Source of the DNA: an uncultured Cytophagaceae bacterium
Lineage (GTDB): Bacteria > Bacteroidota > Bacteroidia > Cytophagales > Spirosomataceae
Length of the DNA: 8,397 bases
Assembly: GCA_903960725.1 (NCBI GenBank)
Contig: CAJCBY010000258.1
Location: 1 to 8,397 of the forward strand
Reading direction: 5' to 3'
How positions within the stretch are numbered: position 1 is the stretch's first letter; each line of letters begins with the position of its first letter. The notes beneath the pieces are model-generated. The model saw only the letters and a list, made by a program, of their open reading frames with translations. It did not search any database and was not told the DNA's origin. Positions 1 through 7,900 of the stretch are shown one piece after another. The translations under genes were made by a program, and so were the position numbers.

Positions 1-225
1 GAACGTCAATTGGACATTTTGCCGGAAATTTTCCATTTAGAGATTCCTGCTGAATTTGTCTCGGAGGCACGTAAATGCACGAGCAATGCAGCCATCAAGC
101 AATTAGGGATTGAGTGGGCAGTACAACAAGGAAAAGAATTAATCCAAGCCGGTGTTCCTGCTTTGCATTTCTATACGATGAGTAAATCAGATAGCGTGCG
201 CGCTATCGCTGAAAAATTATTCTAA
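1..225 (+). CDS. metF: Methylenetetrahydrofolate reductase, C-terminal end (partial)
   Basis: This is the last 74 codons of an open frame that enters from the left edge and stops with TAA at 223-225. MetF is a cytoplasmic flavoenzyme that reduces 5,10-methylenetetrahydrofolate to 5-methyltetrahydrofolate, the methyl donor for methionine synthesis. The visible part matches the MetF C-terminus: a segment on helix-forming residues (KCTSNAAIKQLGIEWAVQQ), then GVPALHFYTMSKSD near the end, equivalent to the GVKDFHFYTLNRAE stretch of E. coli MetF. The FAD-binding and catalytic residues lie outside the window and cannot be checked. The stop codon overlaps the ATG of the next gene by one base (TAATG), so the two are probably translated as a coupled pair. 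A TTG at base 10 is just an internal leucine codon and not a start. Confidence 0.93.
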   Translation, partial: ERQLDILPEIFHLEIPAEFVSEARKCTSNAAIKQLGIEWAVQQGKELIQAGVPALHFYTMSKSDSVRAIAEKLF

Positions 226-581
226 TGAAGGTCTTAGTCTATGGTGCGAGTACGAACCCAAGTCGATATGCCTACATCGCGACGGAATTGCTTTTGCAAC
301 ATGGACACGAGGTTTCTTTAGTAGGAATTAAAAAAGGGGAGGTGTTGGGCTTGACCATTCAACAGGATCAACCTTTGCTGGAAGAGATCGATACAGTGAC
401 CCTTTATGTAGGGCCTGCGAATCAGGAGGGACTCATTGATTATTTAGAATCAATAAATCCTAGAAGAGTTATATTCAATCCAGGCACAGAAAATTCGGTG
501 CTAGAGAAAGCCTTACAGAATAAGGGAATAGAAGTAGAAGAGGCCTGCACACTTGTTTTATTGCATACAGGCCAGTTTTAG
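225..581 (+). CDS. CoA-binding Rossmann-fold protein (CoA_binding_2 family)
   Basis: A 118-residue protein of the small CoA-binding (succinyl-CoA-synthetase-like Rossmann) family, related to YccU. The nucleotide-binding start is clear: VLVYGASTNPSRYA at residues 3-16, a glycine loop followed by the N-P-x-R-Y signature of the family, then a helix and a second strand HEVSLVG. The C-terminal part carries the family pattern FNPGTEN (about residue 84) and EACTLVLLHTGQF at the very end. These proteins have no established reaction and probably bind CoA or a similar ligand as a stand-alone domain. Length is normal. The ATG at 225 overlaps the metF stop by one base, which fixes the start and indicates co-transcription with metF. 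The TAG stop lies four bases from the stop of the convergent purS gene. Confidence 0.9.
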   Translation: MKVLVYGASTNPSRYAYIATELLLQHGHEVSLVGIKKGEVLGLTIQQDQPLLEEIDTVTLYVGPANQEGLIDYLESINPRRVIFNPGTENSVLEKALQNKGIEVEEACTLVLLHTGQF

Positions 582-585
582 TTTC

Positions 586-837
586 TTATTGAGCTGTTAA
601 TGTAAACTCAAATTCCTCCATAATCAAGTTCGCTAGCAATTTCTTGCAAGCGTTTGTTACCACCTCATTTGCCTCAGCTTCTGATGCTGCATCCACGGTT
701 AATGTGATGTGCTTGCCTATACGAACGCCTGCCACTTGGTTAATACCTAAGTTTTGTAAGCCAATAAGTACCGCTTTCCCCTGAGGATCAAGGATTTCTT
801 TTTGAGGCATTACGTTGATTTCAGCTAAGAATTTCAT
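586..837 (-). CDS. purS: Phosphoribosylformylglycinamidine synthase subunit PurS
   Basis: An 83-residue protein, the usual PurS size. PurS bridges the amidotransferase PurQ and the synthetase PurL in the multi-subunit FGAM synthase, which converts FGAR to FGAM in the fourth step of purine synthesis. Family marks are the short first strand MKFLAEINVMPQ, the DPQGKAV motif at residues 17-23, VRIGK at 38-42 and CKKLLAN at 64-70 followed by an acidic end (MEEFEF). The usual proline after LLAN is leucine here, a mild change. It is the last gene of the operon. Its ATG overlaps the pssA stop by one base (TAATG). purQ and purL are not in the window, so PurS is encoded away from its partners at least on this side. 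Its presence implies that the genome uses the small-subunit form of PurL. Confidence 0.94.
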   Translation of the reverse strand: MKFLAEINVMPQKEILDPQGKAVLIGLQNLGINQVAGVRIGKHITLTVDAASEAEANEVVTNACKKLLANLIMEEFEFTLTAQ

Positions 838-1550
838 TATTTGTTTGGATTTAAAAGGAAAATAAGGCCGGAAAGAAGGATGTATGCGATCACTAAAACC
901 GGAATTGCTGCAAATTTAAGCATAACAAGGGCAGCAATGCAAAAGATTAGGAAAATGAATTTTACTTGATTGCTTTTCCAATCCCAGGTCTTAAACTTAA
1001 ACGCAAGTAAAGGCAATTCGCAAACTAACAGATAACTCATTACTATTGCATAAATCAATAGGCCTTTGAATGATAAAATATAGGCGCTGTATTCAGGCTG
1101 AAAATGAATAATCAGTGGTAAGGAAGCAATTAAAAGGCCATTAGCTGGGGTAGGGACACCAATGAACTGGTCGCCTTGGCGCGTATCAATATTGAATTTG
1201 GCTAAGCGATAGGCTGACATCAAGGCCAAGGCAAAAACCATAAATGGCTTATAGAATCCAAACAACCCTACCGTGCATTGTGTTCCACAACTTTGTTCCA
1301 CTAAAGCAAACAAGATAAAGGCAGGTAAAACTCCAAATGAGACCATGTCCGCCAAAGAATCTAGTTCTTTGCCCAGATCAGAATAAGCTTGTAATGCGCG
1401 CGCTAAGAATCCATCGAAGAAATCGCAGACAAGCGAGATGAAAATGCAATAAGACGCACTCACTAAATCACCTTGCATCACGAACCAAAGTCCAATGCAA
1501 CCCGCCAATAAATTACCAAGGGTTAATAGGTTAGGAATTTCTTTTTTCAT
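837..1550 (-). CDS. pssA: CDP-diacylglycerol-serine O-phosphatidyltransferase (phosphatidylserine synthase)
   Basis: A 237-residue integral inner-membrane enzyme of the CDP-alcohol phosphotransferase family. It transfers phosphatidyl from CDP-diacylglycerol to L-serine, the first step towards phosphatidylethanolamine. The full catalytic motif is present: D43, D46-G47, A50-R51, G60, D64 and D68, the last four residues lying in GKELDSLAD. The N-terminal IPNLLTLGNLLAGCIG and the following SFGVLPAF are typical of the Gram-positive-type (integral membrane) PssA rather than the E. coli type. About seven or eight hydrophobic segments can be seen, including near residues 8-28, 69-85, 155-178 and 196-233. 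The start ATG overlaps the upstream gene's stop by four bases (ATGA) and the stop overlaps the purS start by one base. The partner decarboxylase gene psd is not in the window. Confidence 0.93.
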   Translation of the reverse strand: MKKEIPNLLTLGNLLAGCIGLWFVMQGDLVSASYCIFISLVCDFFDGFLARALQAYSDLGKELDSLADMVSFGVLPAFILFALVEQSCGTQCTVGLFGFYKPFMVFALALMSAYRLAKFNIDTRQGDQFIGVPTPANGLLIASLPLIIHFQPEYSAYILSFKGLLIYAIVMSYLLVCELPLLAFKFKTWDWKSNQVKFIFLIFCIAALVMLKFAAIPVLVIAYILLSGLIFLLNPNK

Positions 1551-2188
1551 GCTTTTACGTATGGATTGGATACTTTTTCATCCCCGATGGTCGTGCTACC
1601 TCCATGTCCCGGGTACACAATGGTCGATTCAGGTAAGGTGTATAATTTAGTTTGAATACTGTGGACTAGATCTGCATGATTACACAATTGAAAGTCCGTT
1701 CTGCCCACACTACGTCTAAACAATACGTCTCCATCGAATAAAATTCCTTCTTTTTCAAAATACAAGGCTACGTGTCCAGGTGCATGACCCGGCACGAATA
1801 AGATCTTAATTTCCATTTCTCCGATCTTCAGCAATTGATTGTCTTCGTACCAAACATCTACTGCTGAAGGTTGGTAATGAGGGAAACCATAAACTTGCGC
1901 ACGATTCGCTGAATCTTTTAGTAGAGGTTCATCTTTCGGGTGTAGGTAAAAGGGGATTTTATACTCTTGTCTAAAATATTCCACACCTAACACATGATCG
2001 ATGTGTGCATGCGTATTTAGGATGTGGGTTAGGGTAATGTTCTTTTCCTCAATGAATGTTTTTAAGGTTTGGCGTTCCTCATAGGTATAACAACCTGGGT
2101 CTACGATAATACCGGTTCCATTTTCATCCCAAATAATATAGGTATTCTCTTGAAATGGATTCAACGTGAAGGCTTGGTGAAAGATCAT
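1547..2188 (-). CDS. Metallo-beta-lactamase-fold hydrolase, YcbL/GloC-like (glyoxalase II family)
   Basis: A 213-residue cytoplasmic protein of the metallo-beta-lactamase superfamily, close in length and layout to E. coli YcbL/GloC (about 215 residues). All metal ligands are visible: H60-x-H62-x-D64-H65 (THAHIDH), H135 inside GHAPGH, D154 in FDGDVLF and H195 in PGHGG. The stretch LFRRSVGRTDF and the C-terminal TTIGDEKVSNPY are the signature of the YcbL-like branch, which lacks the longer C-terminal substrate-binding domain of classical glyoxalase II. The likely role is hydrolysis of a thioester such as S-lactoyl-glutathione or a related thiol adduct. The true thiol in this organism is unknown, since many Bacteroidota lack glutathione. 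It lies two bases after the methyltransferase gene and overlaps pssA by four bases. No signal peptide is seen. Confidence 0.9.
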   Translation of the reverse strand: MIFHQAFTLNPFQENTYIIWDENGTGIIVDPGCYTYEERQTLKTFIEEKNITLTHILNTHAHIDHVLGVEYFRQEYKIPFYLHPKDEPLLKDSANRAQVYGFPHYQPSAVDVWYEDNQLLKIGEMEIKILFVPGHAPGHVALYFEKEGILFDGDVLFRRSVGRTDFQLCNHADLVHSIQTKLYTLPESTIVYPGHGGSTTIGDEKVSNPYVKA

Positions 2189-2190
2189 AT

Positions 2191-2889
2191 TTATTTACCT
2201 AAAAGAAATATACAAGGTTTTTTGTGCAAATCTGGTTGTGCTTTCGCCCAATCACTTGCCTTTTTTGTTTGGACAAAACCGGAGGGTGCAGTTACCTCAC
2301 AAGCGATGCAAATTAATGAATCTGGAGCACATTGTGCAATTAGATCTTCTAATAGCGCATTATTTCGGTATGGAGTTTCGATGAAAATCTGTGTTTGGCC
2401 CCATTTGACCACATCTCTGTCTAGTTGTTCAATCTTCCGAATACGGGCGGCTTTGTCGATGGGAAGGTAGCCGATGAAGGCAAAGCTTTGGCCGGAAAAT
2501 CCAGATCCCATTAAGCCTAATAGGATAGAAGAGGGGCCTACTAATGGAATCACCTCCATGTTTTGTTGTTGTGCGATTGACACGGCAAGTGCACCTGGAT
2601 CCGCTACACCCGGGCAACCAGCTTCTGAAATAACACCAATATATTCGACTGAACTGTGTTTTTTATAGAAATCAGTAATCGTTTTCGGCTGGGTATCTTT
2701 GTCTAACACCTCAAAAACCAAACTATCTATCTGAATTCCTAGTTTCAATTCACTGATGAATCGCCTGGCCGTGCGCACATTTTCCACTAAAAAATGTGTC
2801 GTCTGTTGAAGAGCTGCTAAGATTTGTGGACTTAGGACTTCGGATGAAGTGTTTTCAGCAATCGGGCAGGGGATAAGGTAAATTTTCAT
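2191..2889 (-). CDS. RsmI-like SAM-dependent methyltransferase (tetrapyrrole methylase fold)
   Basis: A 232-residue protein related to RsmI, the 2'-O-methyltransferase of 16S rRNA C1402. Matching landmarks are YLIPCPI at residues 4-10 (RsmI: VPTPIGN), ISEAGCPGVADPG at 87-99 (RsmI: SDAGTPxxxDPG), GPSS at 118-121 and IETPYRN at 160-166 (RsmI: YESxHR). The sequence is diverged at several of these sites: IGNLxD is replaced by IAENTSSE, and the AEDTR region reads VENVRTARR. It also lacks the C-terminal extension of the 286-residue E. coli enzyme. It may therefore be a Bacteroidota paralogue with another RNA or substrate rather than RsmI itself. I chose the ATG at 2889 because it gives the family N-terminus and a four-base ATGA overlap with the upstream gene. 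An in-frame ATG 54 bases earlier only adds a low-complexity tail read over the hydrolase gene. Confidence 0.88.
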   Translation of the reverse strand: MKIYLIPCPIAENTSSEVLSPQILAALQQTTHFLVENVRTARRFISELKLGIQIDSLVFEVLDKDTQPKTITDFYKKHSSVEYIGVISEAGCPGVADPGALAVSIAQQQNMEVIPLVGPSSILLGLMGSGFSGQSFAFIGYLPIDKAARIRKIEQLDRDVVKWGQTQIFIETPYRNNALLEDLIAQCAPDSLICIACEVTAPSGFVQTKKASDWAKAQPDLHKKPCIFLLGK

Positions 2890-3647
2890 AAAAACGGTTG
2901 AAGCGCCTGCAGAAATAATTCCGGTTGATCCGCTTGCACCCAATGGCCTGCTCCTGGAATCTCCACTACTTCAAAATTAGGAAAAATTTCCGCAATGTAT
3001 CGTTCGTCTTCCGGTTGTATATAATGAGACTCAGCTCCTTTAATGAAAAGTGTTTCGGTATTGGAAGCGGCAGGAACGAATAATTCGTGGCCTACTACAT
3101 CGATGTTTTTGGTGATCACTTTTAGATTGATTCTCCAGGCAAATTGCTGCTCTGAGTTTCGGTAGAGGTTCTTTAGTAGGAATTGCCGAACGCCTTCTTT
3201 TTCTTCGAAGCGTTTCAAATGCTCATTCGCTGCTTGGCGACTTTCCAGCGTAGTTAAGTCCAGGCTGTTTAATCCTTCCAAAATGTGTGTGTGGTGTACC
3301 GGATAAAATTTAGGGGCGATATCCACAATGACGATTCGGCTAGCCATTCCTGGATGCAAAAGGTCGAATTGCATGACAACCTTGCCTCCCATACTGTGAC
3401 CGATTAAAATTGGATTTTCTACTTGATGCTCTTGGATAAATTCCATTAGATCAGCCGCCATCACGTCGTAATTGAATTCATCTCCCCAGGGTGATTGTCC
3501 GTGGTTTCTTTGGTCTACTAAAAACACGCGGTGATTTTCAGAGATCGCTTTTCCAAAACCCAACCAATTATCAGAGGTCCCAAAAATACCGTGTAGAATA
3601 ATAACCGGCGTGCCCGATTCTCCAAGTGCGCGATAGAATAATTTCAT
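2886..3647 (-). CDS. Alpha/beta hydrolase, YbfF/ABHD11-like esterase
   Basis: A 253-residue cytoplasmic alpha/beta-fold hydrolase. The oxyanion-hole motif HGIFG is at residues 19-23 and is followed by the NW (27-28) typical of this branch. DQRNHGQSP at 45-53 comes next. The nucleophile elbow GHSMGG puts the catalytic serine at S85. The histidine is H235 in GAGHWVQAD. The acid is probably D109 in VIVDIAP: its 24-residue distance from the serine equals what I recall for E. coli YbfF (S89 and D113). YbfF-type enzymes hydrolyse short- to medium-chain acyl esters and possibly acyl-CoA, but the natural substrate is unknown. Length is normal and there is no signal peptide. Its ATG overlaps the selD stop by one base (TGATG), and its own stop overlaps the methyltransferase start by four bases, so translation is likely coupled on both sides. 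Confidence 0.9.
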   Translation of the reverse strand: MKLFYRALGESGTPVIILHGIFGTSDNWLGFGKAISENHRVFLVDQRNHGQSPWGDEFNYDVMAADLMEFIQEHQVENPILIGHSMGGKVVMQFDLLHPGMASRIVIVDIAPKFYPVHHTHILEGLNSLDLTTLESRQAANEHLKRFEEKEGVRQFLLKNLYRNSEQQFAWRINLKVITKNIDVVGHELFVPAASNTETLFIKGAESHYIQPEDERYIAEIFPNFEVVEIPGAGHWVQADQPELFLQALQPFL

Positions 3648-4684
3648 CAGGCTAAATAAATGGCTTTTTCTTTGCGTTCCATAATTTCGCCAATCGGACT
3701 TAATTCATGCCCATTTGCAAGCGCGAAAGCTTCAAATTCAGCCGTATGCTCGGCTTCCACTGCGATAAGTAATCCACCGGAAGTCTGTGGATCAGCCCCA
3801 ATGTAGCGTTGTCGTTCAGAAATCTCTTCACTGATACGTTCGCCATAGCTGGCCAAGTTACGTGCTGTTCCACCAGGGAAGCACTTTTGTTCTAAATAAT
3901 GATCAATATTGGGAAGCAGAGGCAAGTTTTCAAAGGCGATTTTAGCACTTAGTCCTGATCCATCCGCCATCTCCACTAAGTGTCCGAACAAACCAAAACC
4001 AGTCACATCAGTTAATGATTTTACATAAGTCAAGGGTCCTAGTTTTTCACCGAAACTATTTAATGTGCTCATTTGCTTCACCGCACGAGCTAAATCGGCA
4101 GGACTTACGATGCCTCGTTTTTGTCCTGTAGATAAAATACCTACGCCTAATGGCTTTGTTAAGTAGAGCATACAACCTTTCGTGGCCGTATCATTTTTTT
4201 TCAAATTCTCTTTGCGCACTTTTCCAGTGACTGCAAGCCCAAAAATAGGCTCAGGTGAATCAATCGAGTGGCCTCCCGCTAATGGAATGCCTGCTTCTGC
4301 GCAGGCCGCGCGTCCACCTTCTAAAACTTGAGCTGCAATTGCTGGTGCTAACTTATCAATTGGCCAGCCTAAAATGGCTATTGCCATCAAAGGACTACCC
4401 CCCATGGCATAGATATCAGAAATGGCATTTGTTGCCGCAATTTTTCCAAAATCAAAGGGATCATCAACAATCGGCATAAAGAAATCCGTCGTTGAAATTA
4501 CGGCCTCACCATTTTGCCAATCAAATACGGCAGCATCATCACGGCTCTCATTCCCTACTAATAATAGGGGATGGGAGGCCTTTGGCTTATCTGATTTAAG
4601 GATTTGGTCTAAGATCTGAGGTGATATTTTACATCCGCAACCTGCGCCGTGGCTAAAAGAAGTTAATTTGATATTTTCTGACAT
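3647..4684 (-). CDS. selD: Selenide, water dikinase (selenophosphate synthetase)
   Basis: A 345-residue cytoplasmic enzyme that makes selenophosphate from selenide and ATP. This is the selenium donor for selenocysteine, for 2-selenouridine in tRNA and for selenoneine. The N-terminal [12 protein letters not shown] gives catalytic C16 and K19, equal to C17 and K20 of E. coli SelD, so this is the cysteine form rather than the selenocysteine form. Metal ligands also fit with an offset of one: D50 (DDAAVF), D90 ([10 protein letters not shown]) and D226 ([11 protein letters not shown]). [10 protein letters not shown] near residue 297 is the conserved C-terminal motif. Full length, so it should be active. 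It is the first gene of the six-gene operon, with its start just downstream of a candidate promoter octamer. No selenium-using gene (selA, selB, mnmH, senA/senB) is in the window. Confidence 0.97.
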   Translation of the reverse strand: MSENIKLTSFSHGAGCGCKISPQILDQILKSDKPKASHPLLLVGNESRDDAAVFDWQNGEAVISTTDFFMPIVDDPFDFGKIAATNAISDIYAMGGSPLMAIAILGWPIDKLAPAIAAQVLEGGRAACAEAGIPLAGGHSIDSPEPIFGLAVTGKVRKENLKKNDTATKGCMLYLTKPLGVGILSTGQKRGIVSPADLARAVKQMSTLNSFGEKLGPLTYVKSLTDVTGFGLFGHLVEMADGSGLSAKIAFENLPLLPNIDHYLEQKCFPGGTARNLASYGERISEEISERQRYIGADPQTSGGLLIAVEAEHTAEFEAFALANGHELSPIGEIMERKEKAIYLA

Positions 4685-4701
4685 CTGGAATAATTAGGTT
4701 G

Positions 4702-4709
4702 CAAAATTA
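4702..4709 (-). promoter_or_regulatory. Candidate -7 element for the selD operon
   Basis: On the minus strand this reads TAATTTTG, a perfect match to the Bacteroidota -7 consensus TAnnTTTG. It would place transcription start roughly 10-15 bases before the selD ATG, giving a very short leader. No clear TTG is seen at the -33 distance, so it is a half-supported promoter. There is no Shine-Dalgarno sequence before selD, as is usual in this phylum. Confidence 0.45.
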
Positions 4710-4839
4710 TTCTTTAAATAATTAAAAATTAAGTTTCTGTTAAATAATTGCTGATGATAGGACTTTAAGAGGCTACTACTGTTAGGATATTGCAGGTTTT
4801 TTCAAGATTAGTCCTAAATATCAACGAATTACCCCATTT

Positions 4840-4869
4840 TTGATTAAAATACTTTTTAAAGTAATTTTG
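4840..4869 (+). promoter_or_regulatory. Promoter of the TonB-dependent receptor gene
   Basis: A TTG at 4840-4842 is followed, after 19 bases, by TAATTTTG at 4862-4869. This is the Bacteroidota sigma-A pattern (TTG, about 17-23 bases, TAnnTTTG) with both elements intact. Transcription would start near base 4875 and leave an untranslated leader of about 65 bases. The ATG at 4941 is preceded by AT-rich sequence (CCAAATTT) with no Shine-Dalgarno motif. A less perfect second octamer-like string, TATTTTG at 4891-4897, lies further downstream. Confidence 0.6.
4846..4867 (+). promoter_or_regulatory. Imperfect palindrome between the promoter elements (possible operator)
   Basis: AAAATACTTT (4846-4855) and AAAGTAATTT (4858-4867) form an inverted repeat around a TT centre, with nine of ten positions paired. 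It covers the end of the spacer and most of the -7 octamer of the receptor promoter, where a bound repressor would block polymerase. The region is very AT-rich, so chance is a real alternative. Confidence 0.3.
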
Positions 4870-4940
4870 GAGTATTTGATTTTTCTCGTTTATTTTGTGT
4901 CATCATTTCTCAAATTATTATATAACTAAATTCCAAATTT

Positions 4941-7900
4941 ATGCAGAGAAGGTTTATTACTAAATCAGTGTTACTAGGAGCGTTTTTTGCTCTTATGATG
5001 GCACTACCTGTTGGGCAAGCCTTTGCTCAGGGATCTACAACATCCGCTTTGTCGGGTACTGTTGTGGATGAAAAAGGTGAAGGATTACCCGGTGCTACGG
5101 TAATCGCAATTCACGAACCTACGGGTTCTCGTTACGGTGCATCCACTCGTGGAGATGGTCGTTACAACATCGTTAACATGCGTGTGGGTGGTCCTTACAA
5201 AGTGACTGTTTCTTTCGTAGGTTACAAAGAGTCTGTTCAATCAGGTATCTCACTGACGTTAGCTTCAGAACTTCGTCAAAACTTCAAATTAGAATTAAAT
5301 CAAGCTCAACTAGAAGAAGTGAAGGTGGTTGCGTCTCGTTCCTCTGTAATTAACTCAGGTCGTACAGGTGCTGCTACTACCGTTTCTAACAGCTCAATCA
5401 CTACTTTACCTACGTTAAATCGTTCGTTAGGTGATTTTGCTCGTTTAGATCCTCGTGCGAATGGTTTAAACTTTGCCGGTCGTAACGCTTTGTTTAATAA
5501 CGTTACGGTTGATGGAGCATTCTTTAACAACGCCTTCGCTCTATCTCCTACTATTGGTGGTCAAGCAGGTGCATCTCCTATTTCAGTGGATGCGATTGAT
5601 CAGTTCCAAGTGTTAATTGCCCCTTATGACGTTCGTCAGGGTATGGCAACAGGTGCTAATATTAACGTTGTAACGAAGTCTGGTACGAATGACTGGACTG
5701 GATCAGCTTATTATTTTGGTACAAATGAAAACCAAGTAGGTAACAAGATTGGTGATGCGGTAAGTCAATATGGCAAGTTCCAAAGAGGACAATTCGGAGG
5801 TCGTATTGGTGGTGCAATCATCAAGAACAAGTTATTCATTTTCGGTTCATTTGAGCAAGAATTACAAACTCAACCAGGTTCTAACTTCATTGCAAGACGC
5901 GCGGGTTCTACAGCAGCTAACCAATCTGTTGCAACAGTTGATCAATTAGAAAGTATTAAAAGCATTTTGAAATCTAAGTTCAATTATGATCCAGGTGCAT
6001 ATGAAAACTGGGATAGAATTAATTATTCACAAAAAGCGAATGTTCGTTTAGACTGGAATATTTCGGATAAGCACAAGTTTAACTTGAAGTATAACTATTT
6101 ACGTTCATATGCTGACATTCCTCCATCATCATCAGGATCTTTAACTGGTGGTCGTAACCCATCTGCAAACGTATTACCTTTCCAAGGTTCTTTATACCGA
6201 ATCAATAACAACTTGGATTCGTATATCGCAGAATTGAACTCAACGTTCTCTTCTACTGTAGCGAACAATTTAACAGTTGGTTATACTCAGATGCGTGATT
6301 TCCGTGAGTCTCCCGTGAATAATACTCCTTTCCCTACGGTAGATATTGGTAATAACAATAACAACTCATTGACAGCTTTTGGTTTCGAGCCATTCTCTGC
6401 AAATAACTTGTTAGATTCAGATATTTTCCAAGCATCAGATAACTTAACAATCTATGCAGGAAAGCATGTATTTACATTAGGTGCAGCATTTGAAACGAAT
6501 TCATTCAGAAATGGATTTGCCCCTAATTACTACGGTGGTTATCAATTTAAATCAATCGATGATTTTATTACCTCGATTAACACAGGTGTTTCTAATGCCT
6601 TGCAATACCAACAATCTTGGTCTAACTATGCTGAATTCCCGTTTGCAGAGTTTAAGGGCTACACAGCTTCTTTATATGCACAAGATGAGTTTACGGCAGC
6701 GAAGGGATTAAAATTAACTTTTGGTCTTCGTGCAGATGGAACAGGATTCCCTATTGAAGAAGATCCAAAGTACAATAATGCCTATGTTCCTAGCTTAACT
6801 TTCCGTAACAATACGGTGTTAAGAACAAACCAGTTTCCAGCCTTTACGACCTTATGGTCTCCACGTTTTGGATTTAACTGGGATGTGAAAGATGACAAAA
6901 CTACGCAGGTACGCGGTGGTTTAGGTGTATTCTCTGGACGCGTTCCTTACGTGTGGTTATCTAACCAATTGTCTAATAATGGAGTTTTGTTTGGATCAGA
7001 ACGTTTATCAAATCCTACGAATCGTCCATTCAATGCTAACGTAGATGCTTACCGTCCAGCAGTTGCAACTTCTATTATCCCTACGTCTTATAACTTAGCG
7101 ATAACAGATCCTAATTTCAAATTCGCTCAAGTTTTCCGTGCTAACTTAGCGGTAGATAAGAGCTTAGGAAACGGTTGGTTAGTATCAGTAGAAGGTATTT
7201 ACACGAAAGATATCAATGCTGTATACTTGGAAAACGTAAACTTACCTGATTCGAAAGTGAAGGCAGTAGGTGCTGATAACCGTGTAATTTATTATACATT
7301 AGGTTCTAATGGTTTACCTAGCTCGACTAAGAATAACCAAATTTACGGTGGTACAAGAGGTTTAAACGCTCCTACAACTGGCAATACGGGTCTAAATCCG
7401 AATATTTCTGATGCGATTGTTATCAAGAATACGCAATTAGGTTATTCTTATGCTTTAACTGCAACAGTTTCAAAAGCATTTGATAATGGTTTATTTGCTT
7501 CATTATCTTACACGAATTCTGATTCTCGTTCTGTGAATGATGGTGGTTCTATTGCTCAGTCACAATGGAGAGACCGTGTAGTGTCAGGTGATCCTAACGA
7601 AAATGTAGCGTCTTATTCTTCTTACATGCAAGCTCACCGTATTAATGCGTACGGTTCATACAAATTAAATTACTTGAATGAAAAAGCAGCTACTACTTTT
7701 GGATTTACGTATTCAGTTGCTCCAGCAGGTCGTTTCTCTTACACCTATTCGGGTGATATGAATGGCGATGGTCAAGTGGCTAATGACTTGATGTATATTC
7801 CAAGAGGAGAAGGTGAAATTTTACTTAAAGACTTAGGAACTTACACGGCAGCACAACAATGGGCAGATTTAGATAAGTATATTTCTCAAGATAAATACTT

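Noticed and set aside
542..573. Inverted repeat GGCCTG / CAGGCC followed by T-rich sequence, as a terminator for the CoA-binding gene.
   Set aside because: The stem is only six base pairs with a 20-base loop, lies inside the coding sequence, and the following T-rich stretch is interrupted. Too weak to annotate.
2069..2470. A 133-codon open frame on the + strand.
   Set aside because: It lies opposite two well-supported genes, has no recognisable domain and is explained by their codon pattern. The same holds for the other short frames at 2429-2617, 2474-2668, 4255-4479, 4422-4619, 5306-5530 and 6481-6711.
2890..2943. An N-terminal extension of the RsmI-like protein from an upstream in-frame ATG at 2943.
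   Set aside because: The extra 18 residues are low in complexity and unlike the family, and they are read across the end of the hydrolase gene. The ATG at 2889 gives the expected N-terminus and a standard ATGA overlap.
4758..4817. Inverted repeats TAGGACT (4758-4764) / AGTCCTA (4810-4816) and TTAGGA (4783-4788) / TCCTAA (4812-4817), as alternative leader structures or a riboswitch.
   Set aside because: They lie upstream of the receptor's predicted transcription start and outside the selD leader. The stems are short with long loops, and no known riboswitch pattern is visible.
4685..4940. A small protein or RNA gene hidden in the 256-base divergent region.
   Set aside because: No open frame with family-like content, no tRNA-like fold and no strong hairpin with a T-tract. 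The region is explained as promoters.
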